Source: Flabesymbios commensalis
Taxonomy: Eukaryota; Annelida; Polychaeta; Terebellida; Flabelligeridae
Direction: 5' to 3'
Length of the DNA stretch: 64,000 nucleotides
Assembly: GCA_964017125.1 (NCBI GenBank)
Contig: OZ024903.1
Location: forward strand, 108,352,363 to 108,416,362
Below are positions 1 through 12,839 of this stretch, in pieces (within the stretch, counting starts at the first letter, position 1; each line of letters opens with the position of its first letter). The position numbers were made by a program, and so were the translations under genes. The notes under the pieces were generated by a model that saw only the letters and a program-made list of their open reading frames with translations, did not search any database and had not been told where the DNA came from.

Positions 1-486
1 AAACGTCCTGTTCCCACCATGATAATATCTCCTATGACACGTAGACTCGACATAAAACACACTCCCGAAGCTGTTCAGACCATTGTGAGTCACTTTGATG
101 GCAAAAATAAAGTATTTTATTTTCCGCCGGCAACAACAACATCACGTGTGGCGTCTTGTCCACTTATTAGAACGACTATAAGATTTTTATGTCATAGCAC
201 ACCAGACAGTTCGTTTTCGATGGGAATGTTTGTTGAAGTGTACCTCTTAATTTCAGCAAATATGAACATTTTACAGACACTTGATGTTGAGGGTCGCGAT
301 AGCAGCGAGAAAAAACGTCAAGTGCGAAAATCAAATAAAATATTGATTTTTTCGGTGTTGCTAGGACAGGAATATTTATCTGCAAATAGTATACTTTTGT
401 CCACCTTATATCCTGCTATGATATACTCTGGAGAGACTGGGTTTTATCAAGCCAGTCTCTTAGACATCAGGCAACAGTTTGCATGA
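1..486 (+). CDS. Unrecognised open reading stretch, possible coding exon (partial)
   Basis: The frame is open from the first base of the window to a TGA at 484-486, about 161 codons, with the first ATG at 19. That is long for DNA this AT-rich, so part of it may be a real exon whose 5' side lies outside the window. No family can be named. The segment FLCHST followed about 30 residues later by GRDSSEKKRQVRK is faintly reminiscent of the arrangement in p53-type DNA-binding domains, but the usual zinc-binding cysteine pattern is not evident, so this is not a call. Splice-acceptor-like TTTCAG (250-255) and TTTTACAG (269-276) lie inside, so the true exon may be shorter. It could also be an old transposon fragment or chance. 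Confidence 0.22.
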   Translation, partial: KRPVPTMIISPMTRRLDIKHTPEAVQTIVSHFDGKNKVFYFPPATTTSRVASCPLIRTTIRFLCHSTPDSSFSMGMFVEVYLLISANMNILQTLDVEGRDSSEKKRQVRKSNKILIFSVLLGQEYLSANSILLSTLYPAMIYSGETGFYQASLLDIRQQFA

Positions 487-2219
487 TTGAAAACGTACTT
501 TAACTGTTGTCGGCGGCATTTAGAACTTCACATGTGGCGACCATTCTTTTTATAATCAAATAATGATTTTTAAAGACAAAAAATATATGGATAGCAAATG
601 TGAAAGTGTATCAAAATGGCTTAAAACTAATTTAATTTATTCATTTTTAATTTATTTCTAAACTAAATCACTTCAAATGAAGTTATTAGAGATCTTCAAA
701 CGTTATTTTTAAACCTCAATTATGTGTTCACACAAATCCTTTTCATATTTTAATATTATCTGTAATAAGACATACAATGGAGACTTTAATTCCAGTAAAC
801 ACGAGATGTTCAACCAATGTTGGCTTAGTGTTGGTCACCGTCTGCAACATTGAACCAGCAATAAACCAGCATTAGCTCAATGTCTTGTCTCTATTGGTTT
901 GATCGTTTAATGTATGTGAAACAAATTCTCACTGACATTGTACGTGATGTTTCTTAAATGGGGCTTGAGTTATATTTATTATACGATGGCTTGTGATGAC
1001 AACCTTTCAGCCCATTATTTATAATAAATAGACTGATAAGATTTCATTTTTGCATACTTCATGTCAATACTTCGTATTATCTTTAACATGTTGTGTAGTT
1101 AAGCAATTCAATCCTAATTCCCAATTATAAATTTAAAACGGATTTTTAAATTAGACAGACCGAGAGAAAAGTTGGTGTCAAGTCTTTAAAACACAGTTTT
1201 CGTTATGATGTGAGGGCTTTGCGCACCATGGGAGGTAATATCATGTTGAAAGTTGTGCAGAATGCGCGACTTGATCAACATTTCAAGCAATGGGGTCTGT
1301 CAAAGTTAAATATTATTAATGAAACGACTTTACTACTGTAAATAGAGGGCAATCGTAAACTAGAGGGGGTAACTTTACACTTTATCTTTCCATACTGCAT
1401 ACATTCAAGAATTTGGATCGATGATTAAAGAACATTAGGTACCGCGAACATGGGTAATTATATTATATATCCTACACCACAAATAATGTGATATTGGATC
1501 TGAGAAGCTAGTGGCTGGAAGTCTAGAACAGATTTTGCTGATTTGATAGACGTACTTTGCATGTTAAGTCCTTTATGGATGCAATTTATAATCCCTTCTG
1601 TGCAAAATTACTCGTTTTATTAGAGGTATAATAAAATGTAATTACTGCACTTGTAATCTCAATATGATCTTGCTATATTACTGTGGAACAACATGCATAA
1701 TGTGACTGACAGCATAATGGGACAAAGTCACACACACTTGGCGGCTTAAGTTATGGTATATGAGGTGAAGTCCCATATTTCGCCAGTTAGATGTTTGGTA
1801 TATCTGCGCATTATTCAAGTGTTGCGTCACATCGTTTTTTATACCGTACGTGATGTTTCGTGAAAAACGGAGAGCAACTTTCACGTTTATTATTCCCTCA
1901 GTGAAACATGTGTTGCTTCTAACTGAGCGATATAGACGCAACCACCCAATACTTGCTTTTGATATACACATTTAACAACGAATAACAATCGGCAATAATA
2001 CAAATTATGCTATATTCAAAATACGTATCTTTAATATATTTACTGACAACATTGTTGCTCTGATAAAATACTGTATCCGTTGTCAATGGGGAGGGGGGGG
2101 GGGGGGCGTCGATAATTACATGTGTTACATTGTGGTAGATACATTGATTGGTAAACTCTAAGCTGTGGTTGTGCAATTAGTGTTTCGTTGTGAGTGCAAA
2201 TATTACCATTATGACACTA
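487..2219. other. AT-rich non-coding stretch
   Basis: No convincing coding sequence. It contains one member of a short dispersed repeat (about 805-890, with the words CAACCAATGTTGG and ACCAGCATTAGCTCAATG) related to copies at 2,560-2,690, 5,350-5,520, 6,228-6,475, 42,417-42,490 and 63,195-63,300. A 14-base G tract lies at 2,093-2,106. Confidence 0.5.
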
Positions 2220-2221
2220 CG

Positions 2222-2460
2222 TGTTTCGAAGGTGAAGGGCACTAAATGTAGAACGCCATCCGACCAATTCGAATTCAGCACACCCAATGTATAAAGAAAC
2301 AAGTGGATACAACACTCGACACATAGATATCAAATAAAGATCAGGCTAAATATAAACATTTTCATAAATGGCTGAAATATTCTTACATTAAAAATGTATT
2401 CAGCATGTATACACCCAAAGCTCACTGAGCAACGACAGACCTATACGTAACCCTACCCCC
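2222..2460 (+). repeat. Dispersed repeat, outer part of the foldback family seen at 42.6-45.8 kb
   Basis: It starts with AAGGTGAAGGGCACTAAAT and continues through a block containing ATTCGAATTCAGCACAC, ending near GTAACCCTACCCCC (2,447-2,460). The same order of words is found at 43,384-43,850 and 45,225-45,740. This copy is shorter and more diverged. Confidence 0.6.
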
Positions 2461-2559
2461 AAAATCTAAACATGATATTGATATAAAACAATGTAATAGA
2501 CTTATTTGACTGTCAACATGACAATACAGGGCGGCAAATATTGCATGACGGTAAATACA

Positions 2560-2700
2560 AAAAAGCTCAGCAAACACAAACCGTTGAGCCAAGGTTGTCT
2601 TAATGTTGACCCACGGTCTACGACACTCGCCCAGTATTGTTGGTTTAACGTCTCGTATTTTGCTTAGAGTGCCCTGGGCTTGTTTCAGTGGGGGGGGGGG
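2560..2700. repeat. Short dispersed repeat of the GTTGAGCCAA family, ending in a G tract
   Basis: Contains ACCGTTGAGCCAAGG, AATGTTGACCC and GTCTACGACACTC, the same ordered words as at 42,430-42,480 and, on the other strand, at 63,215-63,260. An 11-base G run follows at 2,690-2,700. It is probably a short palindromic DNA-transposon derivative. The ends are not clear. Confidence 0.45.
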
Positions 2701-2769
2701 CTGGAAATGAGATGTTGAATCAATATCTCCACATATATTCACCACACACATACACACACACACCTCCAT

Positions 2770-3600
2770 ATATATCGTTTTATTTATTTATTTACTTTTT
2801 AGACTTCTGGCAAGTTTTGAGCTTATGTGTGTGACTTTATAATCAGGCATGTTCAACTCGTGATTATGATACAATTTTAAACTAATATATTTGTATTAGT
2901 ATACTTTGAACTTCACATGACCTGTTCGTTCCTTCGCATCGCCCTTTCGCTGTTTCGTATTTTCGCACTTTCACTGTCTCGAATTGACTTTCATTGTTTC
3001 ACATCCTTCTTCTAGAGTGCACATTACAGCACTTCACACTCGATACCTTTCAACTGCAGCATTGTAATATAAGTACAGCCACAGGTGAATGGGATGGGGT
3101 CAGCATGCTGATTGGTTTTCTATACAAGGTCGGTAACTCACGTAAATCTTGGAAGCAGCAAAAGCAACATGCTAGGCCTATTTGTTCACGCCCGCACGTA
3201 CGCACAATAGGGGCTATTCAGCTCCACTATTCGATCGTGTAAACCCAAAAGGCAGTAACTTTTCAATATAAGTAAGCTGAATACTGCATTGCATTATTCA
3301 CTATATTTCGCAATTTGTTGGAAATAGTGCTTCTGTCAGAATCGAGCTCGTATAATGTGTAATAATGCACGTAAATTATGAGATTTCCGTTTTAAAATTC
3401 ATCAATAATATGCTACAAGAACTAGGTATGACATGGTAGCGTTTGTTTGGTAGAAAACAAAAGTGTACATAGTCCATTTCTCATTTTAAAATGACAAGGA
3501 CTTGATAGTTTCCTTCCCTCAGTAGAAGTATAGACATGGCAGTGACTGTCACCGCATAGACACATCCCAATTTCTCGTGAGTACAGCCACGACTACAAAC
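2770..3600. other. Non-coding stretch, nothing recognised
   Basis: AT-rich sequence with an (AC)n patch near 2,741-2,763 and a cluster of CTTTCGC/TTTCGCAC-like words at 2,945-2,975. No coding region or repeat boundary could be supported. Confidence 0.4.
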
Positions 3601-3603
3601 ATC

Positions 3604-3662
3604 CGACCCGGAGGGATTTGAACCCAGTATCCCCGAGACACAACCTGCGCTACAGGTGGTGA
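3604..3662 (-). repeat. tRNA-like SINE head fragment
   Basis: On the minus strand a B-box-like GGGTTCAAATCCC (3,613-3,625) lies about 20 bp downstream of an A-box-like CCTGTAGCGCAGG (3,644-3,656), the layout of a pol III internal promoter. The T-arm pairing is poor, so this is not a functional tRNA. It is best read as an old tRNA-derived SINE fragment. It is not obviously the same SINE as the copies at 37.8, 48.3 and 59.8 kb. Confidence 0.4.
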
Positions 3663-4390
3663 TAATATGAAGGGATATTTACGCTCTCACAACGTGATCC
3701 AAATATGTCATAAATACGTCCATTACTCAAGTGTGATACGCTTGCTTAACATGAACAAACTCTTATTACATATCATGGTAGGAGGTCCTCGTGTGATTCA
3801 ACGGGATTCACGTGCCGAAACAATGTTCTATGTTTTTAACAACTTGGATGTCCGTGAGAAAAAAAATGTTTAAAAGGTTTCATTTTTTAGGTTATGGTGA
3901 GATCTGAAACATGCCTACCCTGAATTTTAAAAAAATGATCCACAAAGAATGGTGCATGTGGTATAAGATATTCATTCATGATAAAGTCATATTTATTTAG
4001 CTTAAAGGTGTTGTGTTATTTGAAGGTATCAGAGAATATGAAATCGATTTTGAGGAGGGTTGAGCCATTCCTCCCATTATTGTTATTTATGCCACAGTAT
4101 CTTCCATTTAGTTTTATTTATACCACGGTTAGGCTTGCGAAATGATAAAGGTCGACTTGGATAGACATTAATCAAATTTATATAATTAAAAAAAAACAAT
4201 AAAACAGTTTAGGTAATCTTTCTGTAAGAAAAAAGATGGCCCAAAGTCTTAGGACATGTTGGGGTGGCTGTGTTGTGTAGGGTCGTCTTGGGCCACCCTG
4301 ACCCACAGTGTAAAGTGTTACTATTTATTTATTAGACTTTATATACACAAATATATACAATAATCGTACACAAATATGCAATTGTAAGTA
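3663..4390. other. Non-coding stretch, nothing recognised
   Basis: AT-rich sequence with several A and T tracts. No coding potential, RNA gene or repeat ends could be supported. Confidence 0.4.
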
Positions 4391-4639
4391 AGGGGTTTTG
4401 TCAAGTTAAAACAATTCCAAAAAACCGAGAAAAACTCGGAAGTGTGTGGGTGGATCAAGCCCCAACTCAGATTTCCTTTTTTTTGAAAATCTTGTGTTTT
4501 TTGTATTGTTTTTACCGTTGTACAAGTTTCCAAAAAAAAATTTTAAAAAAGAGGATAGGCGGGGGGGGGGTGGTGGGTGGCGTCTGGACAATCCGAGTTT
4601 TTCTCGGATTTTTAGAATTGTTTTAACTTGACAAAACCT
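4391..4639. mobile_element. Palindromic MITE, copy 1
   Basis: The left end begins AGGGGTTTTGTCAAGTTAA and the right end is its near inverse, TTAACTTGACAAAACCT. Inside each end is a second inverted word, CCGAGAAAAACTCGG on the left and CCGAGTTTTTCTCGG on the right. The core has a G-rich patch (4,561-4,582). A second copy with the same ends and core lies at 57,031-57,266. No transposase is encoded, so this is a non-autonomous DNA element. The target duplication is unclear, and the superfamily cannot be named from the ends alone. Confidence 0.75.
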
Positions 4640-4836
4640 AAAATTGTGTACATCAGGATGTCGAATACAGGTGACCAGCACCCTAACTAAGTTCGACATC
4701 CAGGATAAAATTTATATACATCGTAATTACATTTAAAATTACACTTAAAAGTAAAATTAAATAGAAATATATTATATAAATTGTATGTGGTGCCCCAATG
4801 TATATTACATTGTTGGTGTGGTCCATTTGTTTTTTC

Positions 4837-5129
4837 TATAGGATAAAGCCCGAGGAGCTCTACATTCTCAGCTGTAGACAAGGCTGAGGCCGAAGGCCGA
4901 AGCTTTTTACACAGCTAAGAATGTAGTGCTCCAAGGGTTTTAACTGACTTAAAACACATCCGACCATAATGAGGATCCCTCATAATCGACATCTCGGTCA
5001 CGCCTGACTGATTATAACACCATAGGCCTACCATGATTATTGGTCTGTACTTGATCAAGAATAACTCTCCAGTCCCAGGTTAGAATGTAATGGTCGGCCA
5101 TAGCAAATAATGTAGTGGTGTGTTTTAAT
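4837..5129 (+). repeat. 293-bp dispersed repeat, member A of an inverted pair
   Basis: Runs from TATAGGATAAAGCCCG to GTGGTGTGTTTTAAT. The reverse complement of 40,354-40,644 matches it along its whole length, with scattered substitutions. The first 100 bp form a hairpin: AGCTCTACATTCT near 4,857 pairs with AGAATGTAG near 4,919, around a GC-rich AGGCCGAAGGCC core. It has no coding capacity and is likely a non-autonomous mobile element. The copies point in opposite directions on either side of the satellite array. Confidence 0.75.
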
Positions 5130-5147
5130 TTAGGTTGAAGCACATGT

Positions 5148-5220
5148 AGTAGTTATTGTACGGCCCGAGTCTTGTACGACAAATAGAACGAGTACGATGA
5201 CGAGGGCCGGACAATAACTA
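5148..5220. repeat. Imperfect hairpin
   Basis: GTTATTGTACGGCCCGAG near 5,150 pairs with the inverse of GAGGGCCGGACAATAAC near 5,202, with a loop of about 35 bp that also contains partly complementary GTAC words. It adjoins the 4,837 repeat and could be part of a larger element. Confidence 0.5.
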
Positions 5221-6965
5221 ACTTGCATCACTTGGGTAGAGCTGTCCTTTGTTTTTGATCTGAATAGGCTTAAAAGTCTGAAAGAACCAACAAAAGACGG
5301 CCACCAGACATACTGGTAGCTTGAGATCACAGGTACCAAACAAGCAGTGACGTTAGTGCTGACTAACGTTGGTCCATCATCTATGACGTTGGGTCAGGAT
5401 TAGCCCAATATTGTTTCAACGTCTAGTGTGTCCTGGGAGATTTCGACTGCATGGTTTAATACTTCATGTTGGGCCACTGGCGACGACGTCGGTGCAACAT
5501 TAAAACAACATAGGGGCAACGTTTAGTTTAAAAGGAATCATATAATGCTGAGAGTCAAGTGGGGAGACGGCACGGTTCCGCAATTGGACATGTTTAGGCA
5601 GGCCTACAACCCACGATCTGATACATTTTAAACGGGATAATTTTTAATTTAGTTCATTTAAACAGATAGTATCTTATAGTAACACGCCACAAAGGACACA
5701 GAACAATAACCTCTGTATGTTATTTGTGGCGGATGCGGAGGCAATATTAAGAATACCAGCTCAGTTGATTATCTACAAATGTCCTTTCTACATGACGGCT
5801 CGACAGTAAGTTACACGGTTTTTATATATCATGTATATAATTTTAATTTTGTAATTTTCAGTCGCTTTTGATGTATTTAATATATTTATGACTATTATCA
5901 TGATTATTTAACACTGTTAAAGACTTTAAAAAATATGGGATGAAACTTACAGTAGTATAATCGATAAACACTACCAATTTACTATATAATTAATGTAACT
6001 TTTAATAATTTTCTTTTTTGTATATTATGACACGCATAAAGACGTTACTACGGATTAAAATCATCTTCAGATATTGCTTCAGTATTTTTTTCTAGCAATT
6101 TCCAGATCATATTAATCTTTCAACCAAATTGCTGAGAGATTCATTGTGCTTGCTTTTTTTTAAAAACAAACTAAACTCAGACTTGGTCCTTAAAGAGACA
6201 GAAAGTATTCAATGCTGCTCTTTCCATCAAACACAAAATGTTGAGCCAATGTTTGTTTAATGCTCAGACAATGGGCTAACATTAAACCAGCATTTGCTAG
6301 ATGTCATGTGTATACTGGACAAGACCCTAAACAAGAGGGGAGGGAAATCTGACGAAGTACCAAGTGGACGGATGGCAAAACTCTGCCAAGAAAAGAGACG
6401 TTGATTCAATGTTGTTTTAATGCTGACTGACGCTTGCTCAACTATAAACCAACATTCGCCTGGTGTTTGCTAGGTGTTCATGTGTTCAGTGACTGTAACG
6501 CTGTCAGATAGAGAACGATAGACAGTCTAATACGCGATATATTCGCAGAGGCTTTCTTTTCAAAGCGCGACCCAACGTGCTGCAATTTCGAATGTTGAAT
6601 GTTGAATATGGAAACAACTTCCCAAGTTCTCAAACTGAATGTTGAATATTGATCGGATAGAAAAACAACATCATGATGTATACGATTTTTCGCCCACTAG
6701 CTGTCGAAATAGAATATAATACTATTTTTATATTTTTAAATGTAAAATATGAACGCTTGGCGTTGAGAATTAAATTAATTGATTAACTAAAGTGTGATTT
6801 TCTCCACATTACACGAACATTTTGACTGCTCAACCCAAAGTTGTGTTTCTAAAGATTTTATCATATAAGACATTTTCAACTAGTTTTCATTTGGTACTTA
6901 TCCCATGATTTAAACTTTATGGTCATTGGTAAATTTTTGAATGTATATAGCTGTGAATCTTGAAA
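5221..6965. other. Non-coding stretch with several short dispersed repeat copies
   Basis: Copies of the GTTGAGCCAATG-type short repeat are recognisable at about 5,350-5,520, 6,228-6,310 and 6,400-6,475. The rest is AT-rich with no supported genes. The satellite starts abruptly at its right edge. Confidence 0.45.
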
Positions 6966-7009
6966 AATGAGTTGTGCAGTAGGGTTCACTCTATATGAGC
7001 TGTGTGGTA

Positions 7010-7290
7010 CGGTTCACTCTAAATGAGCTGTGTGTGGTACGGTTCACTCTAAATGAGCTGTGTGTGGTACGGTTCACTCTAAATGAGCTGTGTGTGGTAC
7101 GGTTCACTCTAAATGAGCTGTGTGTGGTACGGTTCACTCTAAATGAGCTGTGTGTGGTACGGTTCACTCTAAATGAGCTGTGTGTGGTACGGTTCACTCT
7201 AAATGAGCTGTGTGTGGTACGGTTCACTCTAAATGAGCTGTGTGTGGTACGGTTCACTCTAAATGAGCTGTGTGTGGTACGGTTCACTCC
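7010..7290 (+). repeat. Homogeneous 30-mer block at the left edge of the array
   Basis: About nine consecutive 30-bp units are essentially identical, all with the longer TGTGTGTGG spacer form. This is the most uniform block of the left half and sits right at the array edge, which points to recent local expansion. Confidence 0.85.
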
Positions 7291-9060
7291 AAATGAGCTG
7301 TGTGGTACGGTTCATTCTATATGAGCTGTGTGTGGTACGGTTCACTCTAAATGAGCTGTGTTTGATATGGTTCACTCTAAATGAGCTGTGTGTGGTACGG
7401 TTCACTATAAATGACCTGTGTGTGGTACGGTTCACTCTAAATGAGCTGTATGTGGTACGGTTCACTCTAAATGAGCTGTGTGTGGTACGGTTCACTATAA
7501 ATGAGCTGTGTGTGGTACGGTTCACTCCAAATGAGCTGTGTGGTACGGTTCACTATAAATGAGCTGTGTGTGTTACGGTTCACTCCAAATGAGCTGTGTG
7601 GTACGGTTCACTCTATATGAGCTGTGTGTGGTACGGTTCACTCTAAATGAGCTGTGTGTGGTACGGTTCACTCTACATGAGCTGTGTGTGGTACGGTTCA
7701 CTCTAAATGAGCTGTGTGTGGTACGGTTCACTCTAAATGAGCTGTGTGTGGTACGGTTCACTCTAAATGAGCTGTGTGTGGTACGGTTCACTCTAAATGA
7801 GCTGTGTGTGGTACGGTTCACTATAAATGAGCTGTGTGTGGTACGGTTCACTCCAAATGAGCTGTGTGGTACGGTTCACTCTAAATGAGCTGTGTGGTAC
7901 GGCTCACTCTAAATGAGCTGTGCAGTTCATTCTTAATGAGCTGTCTGGCACGGTTCACTCTAAATGAGTTGTGTGGTACGGTTCACTCTAAATAAGCTGT
8001 GTGGTACGGTTCACTCTAAATGAGCTGTGTGGTACGGTTCACTCTGAATGAGCTGTGTGTGGTATGGTTCACTCTAAATGAGCTGTGTGGTACGGTTCAC
8101 TATAAATGAGCTGTGTGGTACGGTTCACTATAAATGAGCTGTGTGTGGTACAGTTCACTCTGAATGAGTTGTGTGTGGTACGGTTCACTATAAATGAGCT
8201 GTGTGTGGTACAGTTCACTCTGAATGAGTTGTGTGTGGTGCGGTTCACTCTAAATGAGCTGTGTGGTACGGTTCACTCTGAATGAGCTGTGTGGTACGGT
8301 TCACTCTGAATGAGCTGTGTGGTACGGTTCACTCTAAATGAGCTGTTTGGTACGGTTCACACTACATGAGCTGTTTGGTACGGTTCACACTACATGACCT
8401 GTGTGGTACGGTTCACTCTAAATGAGCTGTGTGGTACGGTTCACACTAAATGAGCTGTGTGTGGTGCGGTTCACTCTAAATGAGCTGTGTGGTAAGGCTC
8501 ACTCTAAATGAGCTGTGTGGTACGGTTCACACTAAATGAGCTGTGTGAGGTACGGTTCACTCTAAATGAGCAGTGTGGTACGGTTCACTCTAAATGAGCT
8601 GTGTGTGGTACGGTTCACTCTAAATAAGCTGTGTGTGGTAAGGTTCACTCTAAGTGAGCTGTGTGGTATGGTTCACTTTAAATGAGCTGTGTGTGGTACA
8701 GTTCACTCTAAATGAGCTGTTTGTGTTACGGTTCACTCTAAATGAGCTGTGTGGTACGGTTCACTCTAAATAAGCTGTGTGTGGTACGGTCCACTTTGAA
8801 TGAGCTGTGTGTGGTATGGTTCACTCTAAATGAGCTGTGTGGTACGGTTTGCTCTAAATGAGCTGTGTGTGGTACGGTTCATCCTAAATGAGCTGTTTGT
8901 GTTACGGTTCATCCTAAATGAGCTGTGTGGTACGGCTCACTCTAAATGAGCTGTGTGGTACGGCTCACTCTAAATGAGCTGTGTGGTACGGTTCACTCTA
9001 AATGAGCTGTGTGGTACGGTTCACTCTAAATGAGCTGTGCGGTACGGTTCACTCTAAATA

Positions 9061-12000
9061 AGTTTTTTATGGTACGGTCCATTCTAAATGAGCTTTGTTG
9101 TACGGTCCACTCTAAATGAGATGTGCGGTACAGTTCACTCTAAAAGAGTTATGTGGTACGGTTCACTCTAAATGAGCTGTGTGGTATGGTTCACTTTAAA
9201 TGAGCTGTGTGTGGTACGGTTCACTCCAAATGAGCTGTGTGTGGTACGGTTCACTCTAAATGAGCTGTGTGGTACGGTTCACTATAAATGAGCTGTGTGG
9301 TACGGTTCACTCTAAATGAGCTGTGTGGTACGGTTCACTCTAAATGAGCTGTGTGGTACGGTTCACTCTAAATGAGTTTTGTGGTACGGTTCACTCTAAA
9401 TGAGTTGTGTGTGGTACGGTTCACTCTAAATGAGCTGTGTGGTACGGTTCACTCTAAATGAGCTGTGTGGTACGGTTCACTCTAAATGAGCTGTGTCTGG
9501 TACGGTTCACTCTAAATGAGTTGTGTGGTACGGTTCACTCTAAATGAGCTGTGTGTGGCACGGTTCACTCTAAATGAGCTGTGTGTTACAGTTCACTCTA
9601 AATGAGTTGTGTGTGGTACAGTTCACTCTAAATCAGCTGTGTGTGGTACGGTTCAATCTAAATGAGCTGTGTGGTACGGTTCACTCTAAATGAGTTGTGT
9701 GGTACGGCTCAATCTAAATGAGCTGTGTGTTACAGTTCACTCTAAATGAGTTGTGTGTGGTACAGTTCACTCTAAATGAGCTGTGTGTGGTACGGTTCAC
9801 ACTAAATGAGCTGTGTGTGTTACGGCTCACTCTAAATGAGCTGTCTGGTACGGTTCACTCTAAATGAGCTGTGTGGTACGGATCACTCTGAATGAGCTGT
9901 CTGGTACGGTTCACACTAAATGAGCTGTGTGTGTTACGGTTCACTCTAAATGAGCTGTGTGGTACGGATCACTCTAAATGAGCTGTCTGGTACGGTTCAC
10001 ACTAAATGAGCTGTGTGTGTTACGGTTCACTCTAAATGAGCTGTGTGGTACGGATCACTCTAAATGAGCAGTCTGGTACGGTTCACTCTAAATGAGCTGT
10101 GTGTGGTACGGTTCACTCTAAATGAGCTGTGTGGTAAGGTTCACTCTAAATGAGCTGTGTGGTACGGATCACTCTAAATGAGCTGTCTGGTACGGTTCAC
10201 TCTAAATGAGCTGTGTGGTACGGTTCACTCTAAATAAGCTGTGTGTGGTACGGTCCACTTTGAATGAGCTGTGTGTGGTACGGTTCACTCTAAATGAGCT
10301 GTGTGGTACTGTTCGCTCTAAATGAGCTGTGTGTGGTACGGTTCATCCTAAATGAGCTGTTTGTGTTACGGCTCACTCTAAATGAGCTGTGTGGTACGGC
10401 TCACTCTAAATGAGCTGTGTGGTACGGTTCACTATAAATGAGCTGTGTGGTACGGTTCACTCTAAATGAGCTGTGTGGTACGGTTCACTCTAAAAGAGCT
10501 GTGTGGTACGGTTCACTCTAAATGAGTTTTGTGGTACGGTTCACTCTAAATGAGTTGTGTGTGGTACGGCTCACTCTAAATGAGCTGTGTGGTACGGTTC
10601 ACTCTAAATGAGCTGTGTGGTACGGTTCACTCTAAATGAGCTGTGTGGTACGGTTCACTCTAAATGAGCTGTGCGGTACGGTTCACTCTAAATAAGTTTT
10701 TTATGGTACGGTCCATTCTAAATGAGCTTTGTTGTACGGTCCACTCTAAATGAGATGTGCGGTACAGTTCACTCTAAAAGAGTTATGTGGTACGGTTCAC
10801 TCTAAATGAGCTGTGTGGTATGGTTCACTTTAAATGAGCTGTGTGTGGTACGGTTCACTCCAAATGAGCTGTGTGTGGTACGGTTCACTCTAAATGAGCT
10901 GTGTGGTACGGTTCACTATAAATGAGCTGTGTGGTACGGTTCACTCTAAATGAGCTGTGTGGTACGGTTCACTCTAAATGAGCTGTGTGGTACGGTTCAC
11001 TCTAAATGAGTTTTGTGGTACGGTTCACTCTAAATGAGTTGTGTGTGGTACGGTTCACTCTAAATGAGCTGTGTGGTACGGCTCACTCTAAATGAGCTGT
11101 GTGGTACGGTTCACTCTAAATGAGCTGTGTCTGGTACGGTTCACTCTAAATGAGTTGTGTGGTACGGTTCACTCTAAATGAGCTGTGTGTGGCACGGTTC
11201 ACTCTAAATGAGCTGTGTGTTACAGTTCACTCTAAATGAGTTGTGTGTGGTACAGTTCACTCTAAATCAGCTGTGTGTGGTACGGTTCAATCTAAATGAG
11301 CTGTGTGGTACGGTTCACTCTAAATGAGTTGTGTGGTACGGCTCAATCTAAATGAGCTGTGTGTTACAGTTCACTCTAAATGAGTTGTGTGTGGTACAGT
11401 TCACTCTAAATGAGCTGTGTGTGGTACGGTTCACACTAAATGAGCTGTGTGTGTTACGGCTCACTCTAAATGAGCTGTCTGGTACGGTTCACTCTAAATG
11501 AGCTGTGTGGTACGGATCACACTAAATGAGCTGTGTGTGTTACGGTTCACTATAAATGAGCTGTGTGGTACGGATCACTCTAAATGAGCTGTCTGGTACG
11601 GTTCACACTAAATGAGCTGTGTGTGTTACGGTTCACTCTAAATGAGCTGTGTGGTACGGATCACTCTAAATGAGCAGTCTGGTACGGTTCACTCTAAATG
11701 AGCTGTGTGTGGTACGGTTCACTCTAAATGAGCTGTGTGGTAAGGTTCACTCTAAATGAGCTGTGTGGTACGGATCACTCTAAATGAGCTGTCTGGTACG
11801 GTTCACTCTAAATGAGCTGTGTGGTACGGTTCACTCTAAATAAGCTGTGTGTGGTACGGTCCACTTTGAATGAGCTGTGTGTGGTACGGTTCACTCTAAA
11901 TGAGCTGTGTGGTACTGTTCGCTCTAAATGAGCTGTGTGTGGTACGGTTCATCCTAAATGAGCTGTTTGTGTTACGGCTCACTCTAAATGAGCTGTGTGG

Positions 12001-12200
12001 TACGGCTCACTCTAAATGAGCTGTGTGGTACGGTTCACTCTAAATGAGCTGTGTGGTACGGTTCACTCTAAATGAGCTGTGCGGTACGGTTCACTCTAAA
12101 TAAGTTTTTTATGGTACGGTCCATTCTAAATGAGCTTTGTTGTACGGTCCACTCTAAATGAGATGTGCGGTACAGCTCACTCTAAAAGAGTTATGTGGTA
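9061..12200 (+). repeat. Higher-order repeat, three copies marked by an AAGTTTTTTATGG unit
   Basis: A rare variant unit, AATAAGTTTTTTATGG followed by GAGCTTTGTTGTACGG and GAGATGTGCGG, occurs at 9,061, 10,695 and 12,103, with spacings of 1,634 and 1,408 bp. The units between the markers carry the same variants in the same order, apart from added or lost units. The same marker returns further right near 22,241, 23,672, 25,807, 27,417, 27,705, 29,782 and 31,476. Confidence 0.8.
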
Positions 12201-12839
12201 CGGTTCACTCTAAATGAGCTGTGTGGTATGGTTCACTTTAAATGAGCTGTGTGTGGTACGGTTCACTCTAAATGAGCTGTGTGGTACGGTTCACTCTAAA
12301 TGAGCTGTGTGGTACGGTTCACTATAAATGAGCTGTGTGGTACGGTTCACTCTAAATGAGCTGTGTGGTACGGTTCACTCTAAATGAGCTGTGTGGTACG
12401 GTTCACTCTAAATTAGTTTTGTGGTACGGTTCACTCTAAATGAGTTGTGTGTGGTACGGTTCACTCTAAATGAGCTGTGTGGTACGGTTCACTCTAAATG
12501 AGCTGTGTGGTACGGTTCACTCTAAATGAGTTGTGTGGTACGGTTCACTCTAAATGAGCTGTGTGTGGTACGGTTCACTCTAAATGAGCTGCGTTGTACG
12601 GTTCTCTCTAAATGAGCTGTGTGGTACGGTTCACTCTAAATGAGCTGTGTCTGGTACGGTTCACTCTAAATGAGCTGCGTTGTACGGTTCTCTCTAAATG
12701 AGCTGTGTGGTACGGTTCACTCTAAATGAGCTGTGTGTGGCACGGTTCACTCTAAATGAGCTGTGTGTTACAGTTCACTCTAAATGAGTTGTGTGTGGTA
12801 CAGTTCACTCTAAATGAGCTGTGTGTGGTACGGTTCAAT

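Noticed and set aside
3604-3662. Functional tRNA gene on the minus strand
   Set aside because: The box motifs are present, but the T arm pairs poorly and no proper acceptor stem is visible, so a SINE fragment is more likely.
6991-7888. Open frames of about 90-110 codons on both strands encoding repeated decapeptides
   Set aside because: They appear wherever the satellite unit is 30 bp and exist in several frames and both strands at once, so they reflect unit length and not coding.
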